Shown: positions 48,401-60,910, counted from the stretch's first letter. The stretch: DNA of 64,000 nt from Sipunculus nudus (GCA_026874595.1 CM049312.1:65068929-65132928), one strand, 5' to 3'. Numbers and translations are program-made. Notes: a model not told the origin generated them from the sequence alone.

Positions 48401-48850
48401 TTACCTTCACAACAATGCTGCTCTATTACGGAGTATGTCATCAATATCTGTGAGAAAACGTGAAATATATACTCCTAAGCATTTAATCATATTTTCCCAT
48501 TCTATATTGTTGTTGTCTAAAACAATAGTGGAATAATCCGTATTTGAATCATTACCAAATTCTACACATACCGGTACTAATCTTTTTGAGATTGTATTTT
48601 ATGCAGTAATCATCCCCAAACTTGCTACATGTACGATTATGTTTTCGTGTTTTAAAAGTGACAAATGCTGGTCAAGCTTTTTACACTGGACGAAGCCTCT
48701 CCTTTGTAAAGCTTGCTACATTGTAGTCAGTGTTGACAATTTCTGACTCTTATATAATAAAACCGGCAGCAGGTGTGTCATCTTAATTTAAACCTTTCTC
48801 TGTTTATTTGAAATGTTACATGTCAAGGTTCTTCGATTCCGGTTACCCGG

Positions 48851-48852
<2 letters not shown>

Positions 48853-48910
<58 letters not shown>
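48853..48910. repeat. (TA)n microsatellite at the outer end of the right arm
   Basis: TA tract; similarity to the left arm stops beyond it. Confidence 0.9.
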
Positions 48911-48913
<3 letters not shown>

Positions 48914-51900
48914 ATAATTGATATAATGTCTCTCTATCTCCCGTGCATACACATCTAAGATTAACATAATCCCACTGTACTTGAGATATTTCTCATGCGG
49001 CAAAACACAGAATATATCGCTTCATGACATAAGGAACAAATCTATTGTTATGTTATGCCTGGATTTCGTTAACAAATAAAATGCAGATTGACCTCCGATA
49101 CCAATAAATCTGTCGATGAATGACGTTTAGTGTGTTTGAATAGTACTGCAGGATATATTAAATCCCGAAGAATGCAAGACATAGTTTATAGAGTTATCTC
49201 AGTATATTCTTTGTTCGATTGAGAACCATTTGGATGGGTAGGAGTAAATGTATGCATCGTAGTTATCTACGATACAAATGTTAGTGATTAAATTCCGAAG
49301 CCTAAAAGGTGAAAATCTGCTTGATGACCTCCATGACGCTGCATAACACCGTTTTTTTTCTTGATCATTATTGTCGGTCCAGTGGAGAATTTTAGACCTG
49401 TTCACCTTCGACTGTTCATAAGCACACTAAAGCTGACGAGAGATTGGTATCTTTAACTTCTTCTTGCCTAGGTTCTCTGTGCGGAAACACGTTTCATTTT
49501 TATTAGAAAGCTTCACCTGATGCAGTAGTAGCAGTTGAAATAATTTTAAAGGTAAAACAAAGCTTAGCAGAATATTACCAAAAAAGGGAAATGTTGATAG
49601 TGTAGAATTGTCCCTTATTATAATATTAATCTGAACAATACATTTTTTTCTTTAAAATTACCCTCAGCAATATCACGACCAGGAGTAATCGTGTTACCGA
49701 GGTTTACAATATAAAGACAGTTCAGGAACGTTTACATTTACGGAATTTCATAAGTTTACAATCATTTTTAAAATCAGTGTGTCAAACTACAGCAGAGAAT
49801 AACAGAAAAATACAGAACCTATGCTATAAAGACATAGTGAATAAAACTTGTACTCTTATTAAGTACAAATTATTTAAGAAGGTTAGTAACAATAGGCATG
49901 GGCGAATGTTAAATCTATCAACTTTTCTTTAGTTTCAGTTATCTTTATTATTGAAAATCATTGATTCTTATACAGACAGCACCCTGACGAACTAAATCAT
50001 GGAAGAATATGCCGCCATGGTTGCATTTGCAATGCTACCAAATACAGCCAAAGCATATGAGTTAATAATTCTAAACCATGAAAACCTTACAACCTGAGGG
50101 CCAGACTGGATCATTACACCACAACATCCTTACATGGTTTGGGTCAGTTAGAATATTTCGCGACCCGTTATTAATCTTCAATAGATCAACACCGATAACA
50201 AGGCCAGGGTTTTCACCTTAGTGGAGTTTCTTTAAATATTGGTGTGGTGGCCATTTTGAGTGTTTAAATGTCTATACCTTTCAAGCTCATCTGTTATTAG
50301 CTGGTTCTAAACAGAGGTAATTTCATCATGTCAAATTATAGAAGAAATCGTTACAAACGCACGATATTCAATAATAACGTGTTATGTTGTCTGTTGCCTT
50401 GGTCATACCCACATGCACCTCTTACCATTATCCTATATGAGTCAAACTTCGCAACAAAACTTCCTCTGATTGAAGTGAAAGTGTTATAAATTTGCCCGAA
50501 TAGTTGTCTTTTCATGGGAAAACCTACCCCTCAAATGCCATCGATTTTCCGATTACAACCTCGCTTTCGTGGGTCAACTAGTCAGCCCTGTCTGGTGCAC
50601 AAATCAAGGAAGTTCAATATCACAGTTACCTAATGAAGGAATAATTTACAAAGACTTTCGTCTTGTACTGTGCACATTATAGTTTACGGGTGGAATCAGA
50701 TTTAAATTTCGGCTAGTAATGTAGTTAACCGAAAATACCATGTATATGTTTCAACGTTCATGCATTTACACACAAACACACACACACACACACACATATA
50801 TATACATATTATTATTATAAATGGTATTCATCAAATGCATGTAGTGACAAACCCCATTGACATTTAGAGTAATTCATAATAACTAGATATAATAATTCAT
50901 CTTTTATTTGAATACGATTATGTAATTCCCTAATTATAATGTTGACAATACTCTATTGACGAACAACGTCATTATACATTTTTGAAAGGTCACAAATGTA
51001 AAGTAGTATCCCAGAAAGGAAGACCAAAAACTGTATCCCTGGCAACTGTTTAATTTGAGGGTGTGCCCCCAATACCCAAATAAATACCTGTGTTTTAACC
51101 ACACGGTTGAGCCCTCTCAATCTCCAGATTATTTTGTACCGGTTATAACCCTGATGTATTCTTTGCCGCAATGTTGGCATAATATCTACCCAAAAGGATT
51201 GGCCATTTTCACCCTCATGTTACTTTTAGAAACCTGTCCTATGCTTTTTATATTGAAAATTATGATAGGATGACTAGACATTCATTCATAATCTATAAAT
51301 GTGCACGCGTAAAAGACCATAAGTAGAAGAGGGTTAATTTCTATCTGGCAGGCTTCCAAAGATAAACTTAATACGTACACCGGTCAACCCCGGACGACGA
51401 CCACTTTCGTAACATCGTGAAGACTAATTTTAACGCTCGCTGAAGCAGCTTTACGACTAAAACTTCATTGGGGCTTTCCTTAAAGATACCGTATTGCATC
51501 CTCTCAGTTATTGATTTATAACCTGCCAGATAGTGCGTGGCTTAAATAAAATGTCGAGATTTAGTTTTCTGTACATGAATATTCCAATTTATTAAAAGTG
51601 TTTCCTAACATCATTCATTTTATATATTTAAACGTATTTAGTATTAGGGTGATAAAACAATAACATTGGACAGGTTGATATATCCTACATTTGGAAGTTA
51701 TGTGGTCCGTTGTATTATAACCTATATTAAGATGCAGGACAGTGCAGTACATTGGTTTATTTGTGACTTATTAAATGCTATCCTAAGATAAGCTCAATGA
51801 CTTGTAGTCCAAGATGATAATCGGTTCTGATTTACGTGAAAATCTCCACCTCCAGAATTATTTGCAAAAAAATGTGACCACTCTCATTTTGTGGAATATG

Positions 51901-51990
51901 TAAGTGCAAAATATGAAAACTGAAAATAGATTTAATCTATGAATCAAGAAAACCAAAATAAGTTGCTAAACCAGCCTCGGTTTAGGCTTC
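48911..51990. other. Intergenic DNA upstream of the BRICHOS-like gene
   Basis: AT-rich, with a (CA)n tract at 50768-50797. I see no exon, RNA gene or clear mobile element in it. A patch around 51000-51250 has short frames on both strands that I do not recognise. Confidence 0.55.
50768..50797. repeat. (CA)n microsatellite
   Basis: CA tract. Confidence 0.9.
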
Positions 51991-51996
51991 AACATA

Positions 51997-52028
51997 GTCA
52001 CGTGACCAGGTGGACTGTGCTATAAAAG
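51997..52028 (+). promoter_or_regulatory. Core promoter: palindromic E-box and TATA box
   Basis: GTCACGTGAC at 51997-52006 is a perfect 10-bp palindrome around the E-box CACGTG, the kind bound by bHLH-zip factors such as USF/TFE. TATAAAAG at 52021-52028 is a consensus TATA box. A start site near 52050-52058 would follow. The 5' UTR exon and coding exons lie in the right order downstream, which supports this as the gene's promoter. Confidence 0.65.
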
Positions 52029-52049
52029 CGACATTTTGAGCGACACGAT

Positions 52050-52090
52050 TTACTTCCTCCCTCGCCGTGGTAGACAAGAAAGAAGCTGAG
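52050..52090 (+). other. Probable non-coding first exon of the BRICHOS-like gene
   Basis: From the predicted start site to CTGAG before the donor GTCAGT at 52091. It holds no ATG. The splice partner is the acceptor ATTGCAG ending at 53103, 19 bp before the start codon. The 5' limit is estimated from the TATA box. Confidence 0.5.
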
Positions 52091-52109
52091 GTCAGTACAT
52101 TAATTTCAT

Positions 52110-52112
52110 TGC

Positions 52113-52144
<32 letters not shown>
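52110..52144. repeat. (GA)n microsatellite
   Basis: GA tract close to the first donor site. Confidence 0.9.
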
Positions 52145-52148
<4 letters not shown>

Positions 52149-52230
52149 AATTACGTTTCGTCAGACATTTTTATGACGTCGTCTTGTAATGCCATGGAGC
52201 ACTCTAGTAGTTGTTTATTACAGGAAACCT

Positions 52231-52238
52231 GTTGATTA

Positions 52239-52281
<43 letters not shown>
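52231..52281. repeat. (ATT)n microsatellite
   Basis: ATT triplet tract. Confidence 0.9.
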
Positions 52282-52282
<1 letters not shown>

Positions 52283-52440
52283 ATATATATATATCTATAT
52301 ATATATGTATATAGAGGTACGCTGGTATATTGTACAATATAGTTAGATGAGAAGTGAATATACACTGGGTTCGATTTTCGGTGGAAACTGATTGTCTATG
52401 TATAATCCCTCCTGCCCCCTCTGTCTCTGTCTCTAAATAT

Positions 52441-52478
<38 letters not shown>

Positions 52479-52529
52479 TAATTATAACCAAAGTGTGTAG
52501 AAGACTATGGGACACTGTGTTTGCATGTC

Positions 52530-52564
<35 letters not shown>

Positions 52565-53122
52565 CAGAGACAGAGACAGACAGATCGACAGAGTGAGAGT
52601 AAAGAGTGGGAATATGTGTGTATGGATGCACATGAAATGGTGCATTGCCTTATATGCATAAGCCCTGAAACCAGGATGATTGTCATTGCCAGGGTGGTTG
52701 CAGTATGAAATATTTCATTACTGCATTTCGTTCAAATTTTCATCTAACGCACATGCTTGAAATCGCTAATAGCATTTAATAAAAATCAACTCTGTTGTTT
52801 AACCGTACTTACATATGTGCCCCTGTAACAAATTTCACATATAAGAATGGGGGTAATGAAGATAGCCAAAATCAGACCAATGTGACCTTAAGGGATAGGA
52901 CATGAGATAATATGCTCCGCTAGTGGAGTAATTATGCACATGCGCATAATGGGAAGGTTTGCTTGCCCGCGTTACATTTTGTTACTCTGCATTTATATTC
53001 ATATTCCCTCAGAGCTTTCAAAACAATTCTTATATTTAATTATCTTTTGATTTCTCAAGATATTAGCGTGTAATGTAATTTGCCCACAATCTCATTATTG
53101 CAGAACCCAACTTAAACCAGCA

Positions 53123-53191
53123 ATGGCGTCATCCGTGATCCTAACCCTCGTCGTTCTGGTCGTGCCCATGGTTACTGCTGCTACGATCAAG
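53123..53191 (+). CDS. BRICHOS-like gene exon 2: signal peptide
   Basis: ATG at 53123-53125; donor GTAAAA after AAG at 53191. It encodes 23 residues: Met, a short polar start, a hydrophobic core LTLVVLVVPMV and small residues TAA suited to signal peptidase cleavage. Leaves in phase 0. Confidence 0.88.
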
Positions 53192-53651
53192 GTAAAATTA
53201 AAACATTAATATTACACGTTCCTTTCAAGAGCTTTCTTGGGGAATGCGTGTTTAAAGGAAACGGATGATTCATTTAAATTATATGATATTTTATGTAGAG
53301 ACTGGCAACAAGATGTATGGTTATATTACTATTTTAAGGTTAACATTACATTGACCGAACATCTTAGGTCGAATCCCTGATTGCTTATTATGGGGTTGCC
53401 ACATGGCTTTTCTATATTTTGTTTAAATTAAAAAGGCAACATCTTCAATTCCCGGTTTGAGAAATCTCTTGACCTGAAGTTTAACATAAACATACACACT
53501 GACAACGCGGTGTAATACTGGGGTAACACATTTGTGGAAGTGGGGACAATTTAAAGTGTAGACTGTCCTTCCAGTGAGCTTAATTTCCCGCTCTTCAAAA
53601 ATAGTTAACATGTTGTTGGTATGTACGAGCTTTGAATCCAAATCGATACAT

Positions 53652-53718
<67 letters not shown>

Positions 53719-56700
53719 GTATTTAAAGAGCAATAACTGAAAATGACCAAAATAGCTTTTGCATAGAATTATTCGATAGTGTAATTTTGCACATTTATGT
53801 TTATTGGGTCGTTGTGGAAATGGCTGCTTAATAATACCGTCATGATTATCCTGGCATTTTATTAAATTCTTAGACATCCATAACATATGCTTATTAATGA
53901 ATATTTATTTATGTCCAAACATTTCTGAGTCAATGTAAAAATTCCACAAACATACGAGCCGTTTCAATATAAAATAAATTAAATTAACCTTCACTCCATT
54001 TCCCGTCATGTTGTGTTTGTAGGATTATTGTTTAATCACCGGATTGGTTAATCCCTAACGTTTGGCTGTATTCTGTATGCATATTTGCTGTGCCAGTGTA
54101 CGGAATGAATTGATCTGCGAAGGGTGTTTAGAATTGTGTAGAATGGAAATGGCTAAAAGCACTTTCATGCAATATTCGATATTGTTATGATTAGAAGACA
54201 TAAAAATGATACGCTCTCTTTTTTCGACTTTTAATAACTTTTTTCATATTTATCTACCGCAAGTGTTTTAAAACAATGCTGGTAACATTCGGCAGAGGTT
54301 TTGACATTTAAAAGTAATGTCGGTTGATGACCATAGCTGTCAGTATTCTCCAGAAACTTTCCTTATCTTTTTTAGTAGCGATCTACATACCTCGACATGA
54401 CCCGGTTCTATAGATACATATGATGAAGTTATTTAATGGCGTCAGCGTAACGTTTCAGATCCTTAAATACCTTGCCCAGTGCCCATCGGATGTCCCCATT
54501 GTCTAGAATGGACCAGGCATGGTTTAATATGAGGGCGAATTATATATGTAACGTTTGAGAATTATAGAAACTGTTATTCTAATAAGGTATCGTCTACTTG
54601 CGTGGAATGATGTCCAAAGACAAAATTAGGGAGTACGGTGATATTTTAAATAACATCTCCAGCAAATCCCCGTTTGATGTCCAAGCGATTTATTGACCAT
54701 GAAACTCTCGAGAAGTGGCACACCGATATAAACCAACGAGAAGAGGGATTGGTTTCCTTACCGACATTTACGGATCCGTGTCACAAGACTATCCGTTACA
54801 CTCGAGGTCATTATTGTTGAACTCGAATCCAAAATGATCACTTGAAGCCAAAGCAATATCGAAAGCTCTAAAAAAAAACATATTGCCCTTTAAATCGTCT
54901 TCAAACCACACTGACCCCTTTTAATTAAATTTGGTCCATTGAATAAATCGTTGTCAGGCTGCGCACAAAGATGGAGTTCAATGTGGAAAGCTTGCCTTAG
55001 ATATAGGCATTCCACGATTCACTATGCTCGTTCCCATTTTGTTAAATTTTCTACCTTTCCTTCATGATATAGGTGTTATTTATGCTGAAAATATTATACT
55101 TTATGGGTGTATTCACTCAGCCAATGACGCTATTGAATGATTACAATATTTAACTTTAATATAGGGAATGCCTTATTCCGCCTTTACTTTAAAGTTAAAA
55201 AAATAACCATTATATTTTGATAGATAATAACAACTTGGCATCTTTATATCACACTAATTCATGAGGCTTTAAGATTTACTCTGGTCTTACCTGGAAAGGA
55301 ATTTAGATTTAGATACTTCGAGTTTAAAAAAAAAAAATATTGTGCTTTCAATGAGAGTCTTACAGATTACTGTATATTAGGTAACTGAAAACAAGGCTAT
55401 TCGATCCTAATGTGTCCTCTATGTCACCAAGTCAAATTTTGGGCTGAATAAACGTTCATCAAAGACAATAATATTGTCTCTAGCCGTTTTAAACGCCCAG
55501 CTTGTAAATATCTTATATCAGCATGGTTCTCACAATTTGTCTTTACCAAACAAAAGAGCAAGTTATACTTATATAGTTCTGTCCAACTGGAAAGTACTCC
55601 CAATAAGCGTAAAATCTGCAAATAATATTAACCAGTTAATATATCTGTACAAATAGTTATTTCAGCAACATTAGTTTTGAGGATGGATACAAGTCAGTAT
55701 TTACAGCGTTTGAGATGTTTTTTTCTCCAAATTATATATCACTATTTAACAAAACATTAAGATTAAACGTACTCTCTAGTCTCGGGTGGGTCCAGAAAAT
55801 GTAACTGTGTGTCCGGGGGGGGGGGGGGGGGGGGAGGCGGGTTTCCTTACATACATTGCAGAATTCAGAAGTTTGTTAAAAAGTAATTTGTGGTCGAGAT
55901 CCCTTTGATCCGCAACTCTTGATTTAGCATGACCATATGACTGGTGAGTTTTTCTTCTTTCTTTTACTATTTTTTGGAGCCATCATTGACTCTGAATTAT
56001 GTATCCTTTGATCGAGGATATAGCCTGCATCCTATCAAAAAAATGCTTATGCTAAATAGGTTATAATGGTAAAATATGCCTTATAAATTAATACATGCAA
56101 TGTTATACGTTTGCAGCACCACACCCTGAAGATAGCTGAGAAAGGAGCCCTTTTCAAACAAGCAATAAACGTTGATGTGAAGAATCAAATAGTCTACATT
56201 CACACGCCGGCTCACAGAGACGTCCCAGAAGCTAGATTCATGTATGAATTCACCACGGTATGTGTACACTAAATGTCATTTTATACATGACCAATTTGGT
56301 TTTAAAGTAATATATTATTTTGTTTACCAAGTACCAATATATGAGTTGAATCGTTAGCTTACTTTTTGGTCAAACCAAATATTAAAATGGTCACATACAA
56401 AAAATTACATATGAATGAATTTAAACAGAGACACTATTTGCATAAATATAGGCCCCGGACAAAGTAAACACGATTACCGCTTAGGTTGTTAAAGCAGAGG
56501 GATTTTTTTTCTGATTTTATGTAATGTTATGAATGGATAAGTCTGTAATTTTTTAATTTCAAAATGTTGTAAATTGATGGTTGAGTGTAAAGTCTCTGTT
56601 GATGTTGATACGTAAGATGTACATTTAATCACAAATATATAAAATTATGTTCATATTAATATGAAAATTAGTTAAATGCAATATACTGGTATGGACCCTA

Positions 56701-58410
56701 ATTTGGAGGATTTTCTTGATACGAAATACTGAAAACACTATGTTAAGCTTGTATGTTGGGTATAATGTTTACAGCTATTAATAATACACTTCATTATGTG
56801 GGAGTTTTGAAATGATATTCAAAGAAGCAGTAATACTGTTAAAAAATATTTAACTGTTAAATGTTAACTTGCATAAAGTAAGTTATTTCGTAATTGTGTG
56901 AGCTCTAAAGCTTTTCATATAGATAATATGTCTTTCTTTGTATTATGAAATGATCCATACAATATTGGCAAGACCATTGTAATCTTTCTCTGCAATGAGT
57001 ATTACTCTTGAATAAGCACATTCTGGAATTTAATATCGTAGTGGAATTTTATATATGCTTTAAACAGAAACTGCAGTTGTTAGATAGTTCCTGGTATCAA
57101 TATAATGGTATTGTGAAGAGAACGGATTAAACATTCCTTGACAAGTGTTTACTACAATTGTGAAAAAGTTCCATTTATTTTTCCATCAAGAGAAAATATT
57201 CACCCATAACGTCAAGTGTCTCAATAATCATGTTATAGGTTGCTTTACATTTACAAAATAATTTTTTTTCTAGAACAGCATTATCCTTAGACATAAACCC
57301 AATAGAAGTGAAGTGACAGTTTTTATTCAGAAATAATATGCAGTAAGATTGAATAACAATAAGTAAAAAGTTATATTAACGTTATTTCAATATTATTGTA
57401 ACTAGTTAAATGCGTCAAAGACGCTTGATCGATTTATCATAGCTCAAATTTCAAAGAATCTGTTTTACGACATAATTATGGAGGAAATTCAATAAAAAGA
57501 GCTTCTGGTAAAAGGTTCCCCGTAAATGATTTTTTACTTACTCTTTTTGATGCAGGGTTATGTCTTCCGGTTATAACTCCATGGATTTGTGTGTATTACT
57601 TTGTCACAGCATGTATAATATTACAGGGCCGGGTACTGCGCTGTGTTCCATTAGTACAGCGCTGTTTCCTGGGTAACTTTAACACTCAGACGACTCCAGG
57701 AGCAAGTCAGGAGGAAAACGACCTGAAGGAGTTTGCTGTAAGTTTATACAATGTCTTTGGATTCAGACACTGGATTTGCTAAACCCAATAATCATTAACC
57801 CATCATCAATACATGGAATTAGGTCATTTAATAAAAGTAATAGAGTTTTTTTTTATTTTAAGGACAACGCCTTTTTATGAAATATCCTCTTTAAAATATA
57901 TGTATGCAGTAATTTTGTCAGAAAGTTGAAATACAAAAGTACAATGATCTCAGGTTTTGCTGAGCCAAAAATATTTGTTGAGACGAGAGCTACACCTTTA
58001 TCTAGATTGATAGCCGGTATATCATACTTTTACTTTTTGCACAATTGTGGACACCAGTAAAATGTTCATTTGAGACATCATTAATATATGATCATTAACG
58101 AGATTAATCTATTACCAATGTTGAAGAATTGATGAAAAATGATTTGTTCGTTATAAGATATGTTGGACACACACTGATTATGCAGTCGTTTTATCATCAG
58201 AGAAAACAAACCACTCCTCGGGAAGAAGAAGACTCAGAGACCGTCACCTGGCAAGACATGGTGGTTACTGAAAGAATCCAGAACAAAGCGTTCCTCACAA
58301 AGCGCATGCGCCAGGTTCTGGGTACTCAGGCCCTGTTCAGAGAGGAGCCACTACCAAAGGGAGATGAACCAATGACAGGTAAGTAAGGGCTCGCATGATA
58401 ATGAATACAC

Positions 58411-58442
<32 letters not shown>

Positions 58443-60348
58443 TTCAAGAAATGACTACAATTTCCAGGCATTAAACGTAATCACTGAAATCTAGTGATTA
58501 ATATTTCACAATTTGTCTGACGTGTTTTAGGCACATTGTGTAATAGCTTACCTTCAATTTCATATGGTCTATTTTGCATTTTATTCAGCTTGCACTATTT
58601 ATGTTGAGATTTTGTTGAAGACACATATGTATGAATGAGGCTAGGTTTCTACGGGTATTTTGCAAACTCGGGCCATATTGTTTGTCAAACACACACGATA
58701 GCCATTGATATTCGGTTCATCAGCTACATCATCCTTGGGTGCTATGTGGATCGTCTGATCTGCTCAGATCTGAGCAGCAATTATACCTCATCCTAGAGCC
58801 AAAGGCTGATTTGTTAAATGGTCTGCCCATATCATACTTGTTGTATCCCTTATAGGCCTACTTATAATATGTTAATGACCTGCTCAGATCAAAGCAGCCC
58901 ACGCTTGAATATATATTATCTATATCAATATATCTATATTATTATATAGTAGAGTTTTGTCCATTAGAAATAACCTATTGACGACACCTTAACAGCTGGA
59001 TAATTAATTATTATCGCTAGCGTGCTGTCATTGTTTGCTTGTTGAAAATAGTTAATGACATTGAACTAAGAGAGGTCTGTTCTAAAAGTATGCAAAGTGT
59101 GAAGGTTCATGAATTCAAGTCATGCTTGCTTTTTAACAATTGAAATTTTAAAGGTTGCCTAACAAAAAACGTCATCTAAGTCGAGGCAGGGGTTATCCCA
59201 TAATTAAGAATCGAGTCATTAATTAATCACAATAAAATAAATGTTCACACAAAGCCTGTAGTCATAGGCTGAAATGCTTGAAGATTTTTTTATTATTATG
59301 TATTCTTCATATTATAAAAAAGCAAAATAATGGTACTAAGTTGTTAAAAAAAGTACATTTCGAAAGTCAGTTCGCACGCACTGAGACCATTCCAGTTTGA
59401 CAACCACATGTTAGACGATCCAAATATACGCAACCTAACTTTTCTTCAACCAAAAAAAATGTAATGAAGTGTTAATGATTCCACTAGGCATATCATTTTT
59501 GTATTCAGTTCAATTCCTATAAGGCTAAGTTTGCGTGCATTAATCTTTGTTAGCAAAACATAAAATAAATGGGGCCTTTGTTATTATAATAACGTTTGAA
59601 GTGCTTACAATTACCAGTGGGAATGACTGACAATGTACTTGATACACTAAATATGCAAAAAGTATAGTTCTAATAGGTGTAAGCACATTAACGCTTTGAT
59701 GTTTATGACTCATTGTCACAGCAAGAAAGAAAAAAATTAATAGGTTTCAACGTAACGCTATGTTGTCCATAATCAGAAGCCTATATACCAACTAATAATT
59801 AAGCCTTTTTTTAAATGACTGAGCCAAAGAGCCAGTCATTATACGTAATACCTGGAAATTTTAGTCACTTCACGAAATGGTTTATTGTAAGTAACGGACT
59901 AGCACGGCATCTCAAAATTTGAACGTAACTATATTATAAATATATTGTTTATACGGGCTGTAGCAATTGTTCATTCAACTCCACGTCTAATTATTCTTAA
60001 TTCGAAGTATTAAATGGTAAAAACTGATTTCGATATATCGGTCAGGTTTGAATGTCTGGTATGTGCAGTCAAAAGATTAATAACATTTGCTTTTTAGGGC
60101 AGCTGGACCTGAACAGTTACAAAGATCAATCAAAGCGGCAGATAATCCTAGAATGCAGTAATGGAAAGAAACCCGAAATCAAGTATGCGTATGCTACTCG
60201 CTCTTGCAATTATATGGTGTGGTGTTCAGACGAGAAGAACCGGGCCACGTGTAGCTTGGATCACCACGGCAGGCGGACCATATATCAATGCCTGTGTTGT
60301 CCCAACGTACAGACCCCATCGAAGTGTGTGAAATGTTTTGATATCTGA
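53123..60348 (+). CDS. Secreted BRICHOS-like, cysteine-rich protein (5 coding exons)
   Basis: Joined exons 53123-53191, 56117-56257, 57627-57737, 58201-58378 and 60098-60348 encode 249 residues with all phases matching. Residues 1-20 (MASSVILTLVVLVVPMVTAA) are a clear signal peptide. Residues about 24-110 (INVDVKNQIVYIH, FMYEF, VLRCVPLVQRCFLGNF) and the later segment WQDMVVTERIQNKAFL followed by IILECSNGKKPEIKYAY resemble, in spacing and pattern, the strand-Cys...helix...Cys-PxY layout of BRICHOS domains such as those of BRI2 and gastrokines. An acidic linker (PREEEDSE) lies between. The last 50 residues hold eight Cys (VWC, ATC, YQCLCC, KCVKC), probably disulphide-bonded. BRICHOS domains chaperone their own precursor; here the function is unknown. 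The family call is by eye; an unrelated secreted Cys-rich protein is the alternative. The gene model itself is strong. Confidence 0.8.
53653..53715. repeat. (TA)n microsatellite
   Basis: TA tract. Confidence 0.9.
55816..55835. repeat. Poly-G tract
   Basis: G homopolymer of about 19. Confidence 0.85.
56117..56257 (+). CDS. BRICHOS-like gene exon 3
   Basis: Acceptor CGTTTGCAG, donor GTATGT, phase 0 on both sides. It encodes 47 residues beginning HHTLKIAEKGALFKQ and including INVDVKNQIVYIHTPAHRD, an amphipathic beta-strand-like pattern. Confidence 0.88.
56258..57626 (+). other. BRICHOS-like gene intron
   Basis: A 1.4-kb phase 0, AT-rich intron with nothing distinctive. Confidence 0.75.
57627..57737 (+). 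CDS. BRICHOS-like gene exon 4
   Basis: Acceptor ATATTACAG, donor GTAAGT, phase 0 on both sides. It encodes 37 residues, GRVLRCVPLVQRCFLGNF and then a polar, acidic segment. The two Cys seven residues apart are placed as in the CYVxPL region of BRICHOS proteins. Confidence 0.88.
57738..58200 (+). other. BRICHOS-like gene intron
   Basis: A 463-bp intron. A second in-frame acceptor (TGCAG ending at 58185) would add five residues, so alternative 3' splicing is possible. Confidence 0.7.
58201..58378 (+). CDS. BRICHOS-like gene exon 5
   Basis: Acceptor ATCATCAG, donor GTAAGT; enters in phase 0, leaves in phase 1. It encodes an acidic linker, then WQDMVVTERIQNKAFLTKRM, reminiscent of the MVITDRIEN segment of BRI2-type BRICHOS domains, then a basic-to-polar stretch. 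Confidence 0.86.
58379..60097 (+). other. BRICHOS-like gene last intron
   Basis: A 1.7-kb phase 1 intron with a (TA)n at about 58411-58437. Nothing else stands out. Confidence 0.75.
60098..60348 (+). CDS. BRICHOS-like gene exon 6: Cys-rich C-terminus
   Basis: Acceptor TTGCTTTTTAG; stop TGA at 60346-60348. It encodes QLDLNSYKDQSKRQIILEC, KKPEIKYAYATRSC and a terminal cysteine-rich segment with CLCCPNVQTPSKCVKCFDI. Nine Cys lie in this exon. Codon use looks normal and there are no breaks. Confidence 0.92.
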
Positions 60349-60466
60349 TTTACCTAAGGGTCAGAGCTTTATCATGACAAATATCTTCCGTTACGTTACT
60401 GATGTAACTTTTGCTAATCATGCCAATTATCTAAGTAGCATCCTTTGAAATATGTCAGCTGGCACT

Positions 60467-60499
60467 ATTAAACAATCGACTTGAAAGAAAAACATTAAA
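60467..60499 (+). terminator. Candidate polyadenylation signals
   Basis: ATTAAA, a common variant of the AATAAA signal, occurs at 60467-60472 and 60494-60499, about 120-150 bp after the stop codon. Confidence 0.4.
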
Positions 60500-60852
60500 T
60501 TGTCCAATTTAATTGAATTGAAAGTACACAATTGTTGGCGTTCAAATTCAATATTTTACATAATTCTTACCCGCTTATATAGAAAGAGTCTCTCTATCTG
60601 TGTATGGGTCAACTAATTAGGCACACCATTTATCTTGATAACACTATTTGTCTGAGTATTTTTGTAATGTATCTTTGGTTTAACAATATTATTTTAGAAA
60701 ATTTATTGTAAATAGATTTAATTCTGGGAGTAGACTTTTAAATATATGTGAAATTCTAGAACGAAATTTGTTTTTGTCTTGTCTGATAACTCCTTCAAAA
60801 TTAATTTTAAGTGGCTTTAACCCAGATTGATGGCACAAACCTCAATCGATCG

Positions 60853-60854
<2 letters not shown>

Positions 60855-60910
<56 letters not shown>
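60855..60910. repeat. (GA)n microsatellite
   Basis: About 26 GA units preceded by three ATCG units. Confidence 0.9.

Larger units (their letters stand above)
44294..48910 (-). repeat. Right arm of the giant inverted repeat
   Basis: Reverse-complement partner of 35401-39209. Inner end TACCGTATAAGGGTGTGCCG at 44294; outer end the (TA)n at 48853-48910. Excluding the interrupting block at 44491-45227, its length is about 3.88 kb, close to the left arm. Short degraded open frames correspond to those in the other arm. Confidence 0.88.
52091..53103 (+). other. 5' UTR intron
   Basis: A 1.0-kb intron containing (GA)n, (ATT)n, (TA)n and a second (GA)n/GACAGA tract. The open frame over the second GA tract is a repeat artefact. 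Confidence 0.5.
53192..56116 (+). other. BRICHOS-like gene intron (2.9 kb)
   Basis: A phase 0 intron containing a (TA)n at 53653-53715 and a poly-G run at 55816-55835. No exon or clear mobile element otherwise. Confidence 0.75.
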
